NCBI RefSeq assembly: GCF_040760005.1
Contig: NZ_CP099760.1
Location: 266,001 to 330,000 of the forward strand
Origin: Pseudomonas sp. stari2
GTDB taxonomy: Bacteria; Pseudomonadota; Gammaproteobacteria; Pseudomonadales; Pseudomonadaceae
Direction: 5' to 3'
Length of the DNA stretch: 64,000 bases
The position numbers and the translations under genes were made by a program. Below the pieces are notes generated by a model. It was not told where the DNA came from. It did no database searches and saw only the letters and a program-made list of their open reading frames with translations. Positions within the stretch are counted from its first letter, which is position 1; each line of letters begins with the position of its first letter. Below, in pieces: positions 48,546 through 58,650 of the stretch.

Positions 48546-48562
48546 TGTGAGTTTTCCTGACA
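48546..48562. promoter_or_regulatory. Putative TrpI binding site
   Basis: TGTGAGTTTTCCTGACA contains the LysR T-N11-A pattern with partial dyad symmetry (TGT...ACA). It lies 7 bp from the trpI start and about 90 bp from trpB, where TrpI sites occur in other pseudomonads. Confidence 0.55.
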
Positions 48563-48633
48563 GGTTGTGGCGATCTTATCGGTTTTCAGCCTGGAAGGTC
48601 AGGGGTAGAGTGAACGCCATTGTCTTCTCGTGA

Positions 48634-49883
<1,250 letters not shown>

Positions 49884-49884
<1 letters not shown>

Positions 49885-50696
49885 TGAGCCGCCTGCAAAC
49901 CCGCTTTGCCGAACTCAAGCAACAGAACCGCGCCGCCCTCGTGACCTTCGTTACCGCTGGCGACCCGGACTACGACACTTCGCTGGCAATTCTCAAAGGC
50001 TTGCCAAAAGCCGGCGCCGACGTGATCGAACTGGGCATGCCGTTCACCGATCCGATGGCCGACGGCCCGGCGATTCAACTGGCGAACATCCGTGCCTTGG
50101 GCGCCAAGCAGAACCTGATCAAAACCCTGCAAATGGTCCGCGAGTTCCGCAAGGACAACAGCGACACGCCGCTGGTGCTGATGGGCTACTTCAACCCGAT
50201 CCACAAGTTCGGCGTCGAGCGTTTCATCGCCGAAGCCAAGGAGGCCGGCGTTGATGGCCTGATCGTGGTCGACATGCCACCAGAGCACAATTCGGAGCTG
50301 TGCGACCCGGCCCAGGCTGCCGGCATCGACTTTATCCGCCTGACCACACCGACCACCGATGACGCACGTCTGCCGAAAGTGTTGAACGGCAGCTCCGGCT
50401 TCGTTTACTACGTGTCGGTCGCCGGGGTGACCGGTGCCGGTGCGGCGACTCTGGAACACGTCGAGGAAGCCGTGGCGCGCCTGCGTCGTCATACCGACCT
50501 GCCGATCAGCATCGGTTTCGGTATCCGTACGCCGGAGCAGGCTGCGTCCATCGCGCGTCTGGCCGATGGCGTGGTGGTGGGCTCGGCGCTGATCGATCAC
50601 ATCGCCAATGCGACCACGCCGGCTCAGGCCATCGACGGCGTGCTGAGCCTGTGCTCGGCGCTGTCCGAAGGCGTGCGTAAGGCCCGCGTCAGCTGA
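49884..50696 (+). CDS. trpA: Tryptophan synthase alpha chain
   Basis: This 270-residue TIM barrel cleaves indoleglycerol phosphate to indole. The catalytic Glu and Asp are in [13 protein letters not shown]. The phosphate site is in [10 protein letters not shown]. The ATG at 49884 overlaps the trpB stop. Confidence 0.97.
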
Positions 50697-50816
50697 AGGT
50701 AAAGTTCCTGATACAGAGGAATTAGCACCTCGCGGCACAGACTAATCAAGCAAGACCGAGGGGTTCAGGATCACGTTCTGAGTCCCTTTTTGCTGTCAGT
50801 GCAGTGAGGAAACCCC

Positions 50817-51260
50817 ATGAAAATGCCGAAACGTCTGATTGCCAGTCTGGGCGTGCTGATGATCAGCGCCACGCCGCTGCTAGCCAGCGCCGACCCACGC
50901 GACGATCACGACCACGGCGGCCCGCAGCAGGGCCACTACGACGATCGCGGTGGCGATCACCATGACTGGCAAAGCAGCCACCGTGGCGGCCCGCCACCAC
51001 GTGACTTCGGGCCGGTACGCCAGGTGATCCGTGACAACCACGGCTATTTCGTTCGCGGTGCACCACCACCTCCGGGTATTCGCCTGGAACGCGGCCGGCC
51101 GTTGCCACACGGTTATTACGGTGAGCGGCTGGATCCCCGGGCGTTGGGGCGTTTGCCGGTATATCCGGGCTATGAATGGCGACGGGCCGGTGGCGATATT
51201 GTGTTGATCGCGGTCGGTACCGGGATCGTCTACGAGATTCTGGATGGTGTTCTGTATTGA
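50817..51260 (+). CDS. RcnB/CigR-like periplasmic protein
   Basis: This 147-residue protein has a signal peptide ending ASA (about 25). Its middle is rich in His, Asp and Gly (DPRDDHDHGG, HYDDRGGDHHDW). The C-terminal half has the RcnB-type pattern RGRPLPHGY and YPGYEW, ending in a hydrophobic stretch. NCBI-type annotations call relatives CigR family; RcnB binds metals. The role here is not known. It lies 120 bp after trpA. Confidence 0.72.
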   Translation: MKMPKRLIASLGVLMISATPLLASADPRDDHDHGGPQQGHYDDRGGDHHDWQSSHRGGPPPRDFGPVRQVIRDNHGYFVRGAPPPPGIRLERGRPLPHGYYGERLDPRALGRLPVYPGYEWRRAGGDIVLIAVGTGIVYEILDGVLY

Positions 51261-51273
51261 TTTGCAGGCAATA

Positions 51274-51308
51274 AAAAAGACCGCAGCCTTGCACAGGCTG
51301 CGGTCTTT
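51274..51308. terminator. Bidirectional terminator after the CigR/RcnB-like gene
   Basis: A perfect 15-bp stem (AAAAGACCGCAGCCT and its complement) with loop TGCAC separates converging genes. Confidence 0.9.
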
Positions 51309-51329
51309 TGTTTTTCAGGGCCGTTGTAT

Positions 51330-53291
51330 TCAGGGCAGTTCCAGGCCACCCGAAGCTTTGTGCAGTTTGCGCAAATGCTCGCCGATCTGTTTCACGTTGG
51401 CCTCGTTGGCGGCAATCTCTGCCGCTCGCTTCGGTTCCAGCAGTGCACGCACTTCCTTGTCCAGATCACCGCTCAGCACCAGTAGCTGTTTCTGGCGCTG
51501 GCTGCTTTCGGCTTCCAGCCGGCTGAATTCGCTGGGTTGCGGCAGGCCGTAACCACGAGAATCGAGCAATTCCGCCGGGCGACTGAGGAAGCCGCTGTTG
51601 GCGAGGATCTGCTGCAAGGTCGCGTTGGCTTTATCCATTCCGCCGTTTTCCAGCTCCCGGGCACCGAGGTAGCGTTGCTTGACCTCATCCTGGGCCAGCA
51701 GCAACTGGCGACGGAAACTCGCCTGTTCCAACAGCAGCAACGCAGCGCTGGTGCGCAGGTCCGCGCGTTCGAACCATGGCCGACGCTCTTCGGCAGACAG
51801 CGACAGCCATTCCTCGACGCTGGTCTGCTTGATCGGCAATTGCTTCTTCAGCACATCAAACATTGCCTGATAGCGGTCACGGAACGAGTCGAAGCGGTAA
51901 CCCAGACGCAACGCCTCTTTGGGATTGTCCAGCACGCTGGTATCCGCCAGGCCCCGGCCCTTGAGCACTTCCAGCAAGCCGTTGGGCATGATGCTGTCGA
52001 GGCCGGTGAGTTGTGCATTGTTGCTACCGCTGCGCAGCAGTTTCAGGCTCTCCACCGCGCAGTTGTTGGACAGGAAGAAGTAGTTGCCGTCGTAGCTCCA
52101 GTGCATTTCGGCGGCGTGTCCGACCACGTCTTCGATCTCGCTGCGAGACAGGTTCAGCGGCACTGAGGCGAGGCTGCGCAATTCGGTCTTGGTGTACTCG
52201 TCGATTACCTGCGCCAGTGGCAGGACAAACAGGCGCGACGGGTATTTGCCGACCAGTCCGTCCCAGCTCGACAGCTGCACATCGCCAACGAAGGCGCGGT
52301 AGGACAGCACCAGATGCTGGTCCAGATCCAGTCGGCAGTCTGGTCCACGCGGGCGGCCCGGGGCGCAGATCACCAGGCGCAACATGCTGTGCCCCCAGCG
52401 GCTGACCCAGTTCTGGTTCGCTTCGGCCAGCAGATAGTCGATGGCGTAGACCCGCTCCGGATCGACCTGGCCTAACGGCTGTTTGGCAAAGTCGTTGCCG
52501 GCATTGAGGAAGGCGAAGGATTTGGCGCAGGTGTCCTTTTCCGGCGGCGCCCAGCCGAAATGTTCCTTGTAATAGCGATACAGCGCAGGCCGGCGGCACG
52601 CATAGCTCGGGTCGAGGAGGAAATACTCCATGTTGACCGCGACGAATTCCTTCGGACTGGAGATCTCGTACAGATCCGGGCTGCGGGCGATTTGCCGGTT
52701 GTGCTGTTCACGTTCGCCACGGCGACCGACGTATTGCTGCCAGCCGGCGAGGTCGAGCAGGCGCGGGTCATCGCTGAGGGTGAAGCGCCGGTCGTTCTGT
52801 CCACGGCACTCGTCCGGCAGGCCGACCAGTCCGGCGCTGTTGTTGCGGCGGGTGCAGCGCTGGATCAGCGTGCGTTCGGCAGCTGGCCACAGGCGTGCGC
52901 GATCATAAATGTGGGTGATTTCGTGCAGCACCGTGGCCAGCAATTCCTGCCGCACAGTGCCGTGGGGGCGACTGGTCTTTTGTTTGGCCGCGCTGCCGTC
53001 GGTGAGACTGGCGAGCAGTTTGCGGTTCAGGTCCAGCTCGGAGACGAGTGTCGCCTGGCCGTAGGCGTTGGCGGGCATGTCGTCGGTCCAGCCGACATCG
53101 ATGCGTCGATCCAGACGTTCGATGAAGCTGGGCGGCAGTTTCTGCATCGCTTCATCGAGCAGCGCCTGGCTGGCCTGTTGTTGGACAGGACTCAGACCGT
53201 CGGTCTTGAGCCGTAATTGCAGGCTGGCGTGGGCGTTGCTGCCGATCAGCAGCAGCGCCCCGGCCAGCAGCCAGGCGCTGAGAGACTTCAC
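51330..53291 (-). CDS. Periplasmic two-domain protein: HExxH metallopeptidase-like plus DUF4105 (Lnb-like)
   Basis: This 653-residue protein has a signal peptide ending AHA (about 22). The N-terminal domain contains HEITH at 123-127 and Glu222 in VNMEYFL as a possible third zinc ligand. The central part matches DUF4105, with His301 (WGHSMLR) and Cys411 (SNNCA), the order of a circularly permuted NlpC/P60-like cysteine domain; relatives are called Lnb N-terminal periplasmic domain. The final ~150 residues are helical and charged. It overlaps the next upstream gene by ATGA. The substrate is unknown. Confidence 0.78.
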   Translation of the reverse strand: MKSLSAWLLAGALLLIGSNAHASLQLRLKTDGLSPVQQQASQALLDEAMQKLPPSFIERLDRRIDVGWTDDMPANAYGQATLVSELDLNRKLLASLTDGSAAKQKTSRPHGTVRQELLATVLHEITHIYDRARLWPAAERTLIQRCTRRNNSAGLVGLPDECRGQNDRRFTLSDDPRLLDLAGWQQYVGRRGEREQHNRQIARSPDLYEISSPKEFVAVNMEYFLLDPSYACRRPALYRYYKEHFGWAPPEKDTCAKSFAFLNAGNDFAKQPLGQVDPERVYAIDYLLAEANQNWVSRWGHSMLRLVICAPGRPRGPDCRLDLDQHLVLSYRAFVGDVQLSSWDGLVGKYPSRLFVLPLAQVIDEYTKTELRSLASVPLNLSRSEIEDVVGHAAEMHWSYDGNYFFLSNNCAVESLKLLRSGSNNAQLTGLDSIMPNGLLEVLKGRGLADTSVLDNPKEALRLGYRFDSFRDRYQAMFDVLKKQLPIKQTSVEEWLSLSAEERRPWFERADLRTSAALLLLEQASFRRQLLLAQDEVKQRYLGARELENGGMDKANATLQQILANSGFLSRPAELLDSRGYGLPQPSEFSRLEAESSQRQKQLLVLSGDLDKEVRALLEPKRAAEIAANEANVKQIGEHLRKLHKASGGLELP

Positions 53292-53608
53292 AATGCGAGG
53301 ATGGCTTCGGCGAGTACCTGATCACTGGCGTCGCGGGCTTCCGGCACGCGGGTGCGCAAGGTGTTGAGGGCGGCTTCCAGGTGCGCACCACGGATATCAC
53401 CGTTGCTGGCGACGAAGCTGGCGGCGTCGTCATGGGCTTCGCGGATGATTTTCGAATCGCGGATCGACGTGGTGGTGTCGGAAGTGAAATCGATGGTGCG
53501 CTGGGAGGCACGAACGATGATGTTACTGGTGGCTACCAGGGTGTGCGCCTGGGCCATATCGGCCAACAACAACAGGCCAAGGGTGGCAGCAATCAGCGGG
53601 CTACGCAT
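53288..53608 (-). CDS. DUF2388 small exported protein, copy 1
   Basis: This 106-residue protein has a signal peptide ending AQA (about 21) and the DUF2388 block DDAASFVASNGDIRGAHLEAAL. No cysteine follows the signal, so the mature protein is soluble. GGAG precedes the ATG at 53608. Its stop overlaps the two-domain protein gene, which suggests they act together. Confidence 0.85.
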   Translation of the reverse strand: MRSPLIAATLGLLLLADMAQAHTLVATSNIIVRASQRTIDFTSDTTTSIRDSKIIREAHDDAASFVASNGDIRGAHLEAALNTLRTRVPEARDASDQVLAEAILAL

Positions 53609-53636
53609 GGAACGACTCCGGAGGGGACAAGAATAA

Positions 53637-53945
53637 CTATTGGACGAGAATTGCCTGTGCCAGTTCAAGGTCGCTTACATGAAGTTTTGGCCGGGATTTA
53701 CGCAGGTAATGCAGTGCGGATTCAAGCTGGGCGCCTCGTAATTGGCCGTCACTGGCAACGAATGCCGCCGCATCGTCGTGGGCGGCGAACAACAGTTTAC
53801 GGTCGAAAGGCGCGGAAGACACCATGCTGGTGGCGTAACCGCTGACGACGGTGTTTTGCGTCGAGACGTCAAAGGCATCGACCGACGTTGCCCAGCAGGC
53901 AGTGACCAGGACGGAAGGGATAAGCAGATTTTGATAAAAACGCAT
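53637..53945 (-). CDS. DUF2388 small exported protein, copy 2
   Basis: This 102-residue protein has a signal peptide (about 1-24, ending VDA) and the block DDAAAFVASDGQLRGAQLESAL. It ends with the same LAQAIL sequence as copy 3. It lies 28 bp upstream of copy 1 in the same direction. Its ribosome site is weak. Confidence 0.85.
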   Translation of the reverse strand: MRFYQNLLIPSVLVTACWATSVDAFDVSTQNTVVSGYATSMVSSAPFDRKLLFAAHDDAAAFVASDGQLRGAQLESALHYLRKSRPKLHVSDLELAQAILVQ

Positions 53946-54052
53946 GGGTCTCAGGAGCTGTTAGCGAGCCCCAAGGCTAGCGCAATGCCCGGTCTAGAGC
54001 CAGCTGCGAAACATCGGGACACGACTGGCGTGTCCCTTCCTGCAATGTCGGC

Positions 54053-54370
54053 TCAGATCGCCAGGATGGCTTGTGCCAGTTGTGCGTCGGTCGCATTCAG
54101 TTGCGGGGCCTGATGGCGGATGAGGTCCAGGGCACTTTCAAGTTTTACGCCGCGGATCTGGCCTTCGCTGGCAACGAAGCTGGCAGCATCGTCACGGGCA
54201 GCGATCACGACTTTGTTGTCACGCAGCGAAGAGCTGACGTCGGAAGTCGCGTCCGAAGAGGACTTCAGCGCGCCGACAACAGCGTCGGTGGTCACGATGA
54301 AGCTGGTGGCGCTGGCATTGGCAGCCACGGCCAGCAGGGCGGCAGCGCTGAGCAGGCGAAGACGGGACAT
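54053..54370 (-). CDS. DUF2388 small exported protein, copy 3
   Basis: This 105-residue protein has a signal peptide ending ASA (about 21) and the block DDAASFVASEGQIRGVKLESAL. AGGAG precedes the ATG. A 107-bp gap separates it from copy 2. It is the most upstream member and may head the operon. Confidence 0.86.
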   Translation of the reverse strand: MSRLRLLSAAALLAVAANASATSFIVTTDAVVGALKSSSDATSDVSSSLRDNKVVIAARDDAASFVASEGQIRGVKLESALDLIRHQAPQLNATDAQLAQAILAI

Positions 54371-54505
54371 GGTGTAACTCCTCTGGAAATATCGTATTGA
54401 GAGGTGGCTTGGTGTCTGGGAAGTCAGACGCTAGTCGCACGGCATTCGCCACGTTCTGCCCGGATATTAGGCCTGTGTGGGAGGTTTCGCACAGAGGGCA
54501 AAGTG

Positions 54506-54715
54506 CTAGCGCCAGAAGGGTTTCTCCAGCTCATTCAGTCGATCCGCGTGGCTGAGGCCGAGATCGGCGAGATCCCGCCCATCGAGTTGGGCCAGCAGGC
54601 GCCGTGTTCTGGCGCGCTCCAGGCCTCGCCAGAAGCCTTTGAATAGTCGCCGTAGAAGACCGTAGCGGGGAGAGCGATCGACTGTAACTGCTGAAACATC
54701 CTGTAAGTGATTCAT
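54506..54715 (-). CDS. DUF1127 small basic protein
   Basis: This 69-residue protein has the DUF1127 (YjiS-like) helical domain: RRLLAQLDGRDLADLGLS and the end NELEKPFWR. The N-terminal half is very basic (RYGLLRRLFKGFWRGLERARTRR). Small DUF1127 proteins have been linked to RNA binding and phosphate or carbon metabolism in alphaproteobacteria; the function here is unknown. Confidence 0.85.
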   Translation of the reverse strand: MNHLQDVSAVTVDRSPRYGLLRRLFKGFWRGLERARTRRLLAQLDGRDLADLGLSHADRLNELEKPFWR

Positions 54716-54823
54716 GACGTCTTCCTTAAGTCAGTGGAGGCGGAAGGTCATGTTGATCTCAATGCTGTGAGCACGGCAGATACACCGTGACAAAATTGTA
54801 CTGGTTCAGTTTTTCGTTAAGTG

Positions 54824-54860
54824 AAACTGTACCTGTCTGCGATACAAGCACCTGTATCGC
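54824..54860. promoter_or_regulatory. Putative operator upstream of DUF1127 gene 1
   Basis: AAACTGTACCTGTCTGCG (54824-54841) recurs exactly at 55340-55357. It overlaps a perfect 8-bp inverted repeat, GCGATACA / TGTATCGC (54839-54846 and 54853-54860). The site lies about 110 bp before the DUF1127 start. Confidence 0.5.
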
Positions 54861-54881
54861 ATGTTTTCCGAGCCCAAAACG

Positions 54882-54917
54882 ACAAGACCCGTCGCGGTTT
54901 CCCGCGACGGGTCTTGT
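54882..54917. terminator. Terminator after DUF1127 gene 2
   Basis: A perfect 16-bp stem (ACAAGACCCGTCGCGG and its complement, 4-bp loop) lies about 55 bp beyond the stop of the second DUF1127 gene. Confidence 0.87.
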
Positions 54918-54972
54918 TTGTTCAATTCGGGTTGCTGGCGGTGGGTCTGGCGACCAGAGCCAGCGACGCTAC

Positions 54973-55188
54973 TTAGCGCCAGAACGGCTTGCTGAGCTCT
55001 TCGTAGCGTTGTGCTTCGCTGATACCGGCGTCAGCCAGCAGACGCGAATCCAGACGAGCCAGTTGATGGCGGCTGGAGATGCGGCGCTGCCACAACATCA
55101 GGTTGGCGATAACGCGCAGAGGCAGGGAAGCTTGGGTTTTTGCAGCTTTGTCTTCGAAGAACAGTTCGGAACTGAGTGTACGTTCCAT
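54973..55188 (-). CDS. DUF1127 small basic protein, paralogue
   Basis: This 71-residue protein starts MERTLSSELFF and ends EELSKPFWR, matching its neighbour at 54506 over HQLARLDSRLLADAGIS. The ATG at 55188 lies 8 bp after AAGGA, better than the ATG nine bases earlier. Its own terminator makes it a single-gene unit. Confidence 0.85.
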   Translation of the reverse strand: MERTLSSELFFEDKAAKTQASLPLRVIANLMLWQRRISSRHQLARLDSRLLADAGISEAQRYEELSKPFWR

Positions 55189-55508
55189 GGTTGACATCCT
55201 TCCGCTTGTGGCGGGATCAGGTAGTGGTTTAACTGGTGCCCATGATCCTCTCGTTTGGCCAGACTCTCTAGATACAGTTCACTTGTATTGTGAGTGACCA
55301 GTTAACTGTTTATAGGGGGTGTACGGGTCAAAATCGCGCAAACTGTACCTGTCTGCGCCTATTTGGTGCATTTTTGCTCAATTCGGTGAGAGAAGAAGAC
55401 AAAAGCCGTAGAAAAAGACCGGTACAGAAGTACAGTTTTTGACGAGATCGGAAGTTTTCAAATCCCGCTGGCGAAACTGTGTTTGCGCCAGCGGAATATC
55501 TGTGCGGA
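55189..55508. promoter_or_regulatory. Regulatory region upstream of DUF1127 gene 2
   Basis: This 320-bp gap has no supported gene. It holds the exact second copy of the 18-bp word AAACTGTACCTGTCTGCG (55340-55357), an inverted repeat TTAACTGGT / ACCAGTTAA (55229-55237 and 55297-55305), and the direct repeat of GTACAG in GGTACAGAAGTACAG (about 55423-55437). Such clusters suit a GntR/MocR-type regulator, but no such gene lies here. Confidence 0.5.
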
Positions 55509-57002
55509 TTACGCCTTCAGCATGCGTCCGGTTTCTTCCAGATTGATGTGCCAGCTCAGGGCATCACGCAGGATATGCGGGGTGTGGCCGCCAATGGCGC
55601 AGGCTTTGTCGAAATAGTCGTTCAGTGCCTGGCGGTAATCCGGGTGCACACAGTTGTCGATGATGACTCGTGCGCGTTCCCGTGGCGCCAGGCCGCGCAG
55701 GTCGGCGAGGCCGACCTCGGTCACCAGGATGTCGACGTCATGCTCGGTATGGTCGACGTGGCTGACCATCGGCACTACGCTGGAAATCGCGCCGCCCTTG
55801 GCGATCGACTTGGTCACGAACACCGCCAGGTGCGCGTTGCGTGCGAAGTCGCCCGAGCCGCCAATACCGTTCATCATCCGCGTACCGCAGACGTGGGTGG
55901 AGTTGACGTTGCCGTAGATGTCGAACTCAAGGGCCGTGTTGATGCCGATGATGCCCAGGCGACGAACCACTTCCGGATGGTTCGAGATCTCCTGCGGGCG
56001 CAGCACCAGTTTGTCCTTGTACTTCTCCAGATTGCCGAACACGTCGCTGTTGCGCCGTTCCGACAGCGTGATCGAACTGCCCGAGGCGAAGCTCAGCTTG
56101 CCGGCATCGATCAGGTCGAAGGTCGAGTCCTGCAGCACTTCGGAGTACATGGTCAAGTCTTCGAACGGCGAATCGATCAGTCCGCACATCACCGCGTTGG
56201 CAATGTTGCCGATGCCTGCCTGCAACGGGCCGAGCTTGTTGGTCATGCGTCCGGCATCGACCTCCTGCTTGAGGAAGGTGATCAAGTGATCGGCGATGGC
56301 TTTGGTGTCGACATCCGGCGAAGACACGGTGGACGGCGAATCGGGCTGCTGGGTGATGACGATCGCGACGATCTTCTCCGGCGGGATCGGGATCGCGGTG
56401 CTGCCGATACGGTCGTCGACCTTTACCAGCGGGATGGGCGTGCGGGTCGGGCGATAGGTCGGGATATAGATGTCATGCAGACCTTCGAGGTTGGCGTTGT
56501 GCGCCAGGTTGATCTCGACGATCACGTGTTTGGCGAAGATCGCGAAGCTCGCCGAGTTGCCCACCGAGGTGGTCGGCACGATGTGGCCCTGTTCGGTGAT
56601 GGCCACGGCTTCGATCACCGCGATGTCCGGCAGCTTCAGTTGCTGGTTGCGCAGTTGCTCCACGGTTTCCGACAGGTGCTGGTCGATGAACATCACTTCG
56701 CCGGCGTTGATCGCCTTGCGCAGGGTGCTGTCGACCTGGAACGGCATACGCCGCGACAGTACACCGGCCTCGGTCAGTTGTTTGTCGAGGTCGTTGCCCA
56801 GGCTGGCGCCGGTCATCAGGCTGATCTTCAGCGGCGTGACCTTGGCTCGCTCGGCCAGTGCGTGGGGAACGGCCTTGGCTTCGCCGGCGCGGGTGAAGCC
56901 GCTCATGCCGACGGTCATGCCGTCCTCAATCAGCGCAGCGGCGTCGGCGGCGCTCATCACTTTATCCAACAACGAAGGCAGGCGAATACGGTCACGGTAC
57001 AT
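55509..57002 (-). CDS. Acetyl-CoA hydrolase/CoA-transferase family protein
   Basis: This 497-residue protein has the family blocks GMSGFTRAGEAKAVP near the N-terminus, GIGNIANAV in the middle and GGSGDFARNA, then EVGLADLRGLAPRER near the end. It probably moves CoA between succinyl-CoA and acetate or propionate, as I recall for PA5445-like proteins. Length is normal. Confidence 0.87.
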   Translation of the reverse strand: MYRDRIRLPSLLDKVMSAADAAALIEDGMTVGMSGFTRAGEAKAVPHALAERAKVTPLKISLMTGASLGNDLDKQLTEAGVLSRRMPFQVDSTLRKAINAGEVMFIDQHLSETVEQLRNQQLKLPDIAVIEAVAITEQGHIVPTTSVGNSASFAIFAKHVIVEINLAHNANLEGLHDIYIPTYRPTRTPIPLVKVDDRIGSTAIPIPPEKIVAIVITQQPDSPSTVSSPDVDTKAIADHLITFLKQEVDAGRMTNKLGPLQAGIGNIANAVMCGLIDSPFEDLTMYSEVLQDSTFDLIDAGKLSFASGSSITLSERRNSDVFGNLEKYKDKLVLRPQEISNHPEVVRRLGIIGINTALEFDIYGNVNSTHVCGTRMMNGIGGSGDFARNAHLAVFVTKSIAKGGAISSVVPMVSHVDHTEHDVDILVTEVGLADLRGLAPRERARVIIDNCVHPDYRQALNDYFDKACAIGGHTPHILRDALSWHINLEETGRMLKA

Positions 57003-57173
57003 GGATTATTTTCTCGGGCAGCGAGTAGCAGGATGCGCAGTCTAGTGAATTTCGCGGGCGCCTGTCCCGCTACCAAGGTCGCAAACGAGGCGTCTATTTA
57101 GCGGGTTTCAAGTAAAACACCGTTACCGGATCTGCAACAACGCGGCAAATTGTTCGACGGTTTTCGCAAACAA

Positions 57174-57199
57174 AAACGCCCCGACAAGTCGGGGCGTTT
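57174..57199 (-). terminator. Terminator after pntB
   Basis: A perfect 12-bp stem (AAACGCCCCGAC and complement, AA apex) lies 18 bp beyond the pntB stop, with a T-run on the minus strand. Confidence 0.9.
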
Positions 57200-57216
57200 G
57201 GTATTGCCTGCGAGGG

Positions 57217-58650
57217 TTACTCGACTGCTTTGACCATGTCTTCGATGACTTTCTTCGCGTCGCCGAACACCATCATGGTCTTGTCCAGGTAGAACAGTTC
57301 GTTGTCCAGACCGGCGTAGCCGCTGGCCATCGAGCGCTTGTTGACGATGACAGTTTTGGCCTTGAAGGCTTCTAGAATCGGCATGCCTGCAATCGGCGAC
57401 TTCGGATCGTTCTTGGCAGCGGGGTTGACCACGTCGTTGGCGCCGAGCACCAGCACCACGTCGGCCTGGCCGAACTCGGAGTTGATGTCTTCCATCTCGA
57501 ACACCTGGTCGTACGGCACTTCGGCCTCGGCCAGCAGTACGTTCATGTGGCCAGGCATCCGACCGGCCACCGGGTGGATCGCGTACTTCACGGTCACGCC
57601 ATGGTGGGTCAGCTTCTCGGTCAGCTCTTTCAATGCGTGCTGTGCACGGGCCACCGCCAGACCGTAGCCCGGCACGATGATCACGGTGTCGGCGTTGGTC
57701 AGCAGGAAGGTCGCGTCGTCAGCCGAGCCGGATTTCACCGGGCGAGCTTCCTTCTCGCCGGCAGGACCGGCGTCTGCGGTATTGCCGAAACCGCCGAGCA
57801 GTACATTAAAGAAGGAGCGGTTCATCGCCTTGCACATGATGTACGAGAGGATCGCACCGCTCGAACCCACCAGGGAGCCTGCAATGATCAGCATCGAGTT
57901 GTTCAGCGAAAAGCCGATACCCGCTGCTGCCCAGCCGGAATAGCTGTTGAGCATCGACACCACCACCGGCATGTCGGCGCCGCCGATCGGGATGATGATC
58001 AGCACGCCCATGACAAACGCCAGGGCCAGCATCAGGGCGAACGCGGCAAGGTTGCCTGTCAGCATGAAGGTGACGCCGAGGATCAGCGTCGCCAGACCCA
58101 ATACTGCATTCAGCTTGTGCTGACCGCTGAACTGTACCGGTGCGCCCTGGAACAGGCGGAACTTGTACTTGCCCGACAGCTTGCCGAACGCGATCACCGA
58201 ACCGGAGAAGGTGATTGCACCGATGGCTGCGCCAAGGAACAGCTCCAGGCGGTTACCCGCCGGGATCGAGTCGCCCAGTTGCTTGACGATGCCCAGGGAC
58301 TGCGGCTCGACCACGGCAGCAATGGCGATGAACACCGCTGCCAGACCGATCATGCTGTGCATGAACGCAACCAGTTCCGGCATCTTGGTCATTTCAACGC
58401 GCTTGGCCATGATCGAACCGGCGGTGCCGCCGATCAGCAGGCCGACGATCACGTAACCGATGCCAGCAGTCGCGAGCTCGGCGCCCAGCTTATAGATGAG
58501 GCCGACAGTGGTGATGATGGCCAGCGCCATGCCGAGCATGCCGAACAGGTTGCCGCGGCGCGACGTGGTCGGGTGCGACAGACCCTTGAGGGCCTGGATG
58601 AAGCAGATCGACGCGATCAGGTAGAGCGTCGTGACGAGGTTCATGCTCAT
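57217..58650 (-). CDS. pntB: NAD(P) transhydrogenase subunit beta
   Basis: This 477-residue membrane protein has about eight or nine transmembrane segments, then a C-terminal NADP-binding domain (about 300-477) with VPGYGLAVARAQHAL and the LVLGANDVVNPAA pattern. It uses the proton gradient to make NADPH. The ATG overlaps the pntAB stop as TAATG. Confidence 0.96.
   Translation of the reverse strand: MSMNLVTTLYLIASICFIQALKGLSHPTTSRRGNLFGMLGMALAIITTVGLIYKLGAELATAGIGYVIVGLLIGGTAGSIMAKRVEMTKMPELVAFMHSMIGLAAVFIAIAAVVEPQSLGIVKQLGDSIPAGNRLELFLGAAIGAITFSGSVIAFGKLSGKYKFRLFQGAPVQFSGQHKLNAVLGLATLILGVTFMLTGNLAAFALMLALAFVMGVLIIIPIGGADMPVVVSMLNSYSGWAAAGIGFSLNNSMLIIAGSLVGSSGAILSYIMCKAMNRSFFNVLLGGFGNTADAGPAGEKEARPVKSGSADDATFLLTNADTVIIVPGYGLAVARAQHALKELTEKLTHHGVTVKYAIHPVAGRMPGHMNVLLAEAEVPYDQVFEMEDINSEFGQADVVLVLGANDVVNPAAKNDPKSPIAGMPILEAFKAKTVIVNKRSMASGYAGLDNELFYLDKTMMVFGDAKKVIEDMVKAVE

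Noticed and set aside
55479..57101. 540-codon plus-strand frame opposite the CoA-transferase
   Set aside because: Mirror frame of a motif-bearing gene, with no ribosome site or family resemblance.
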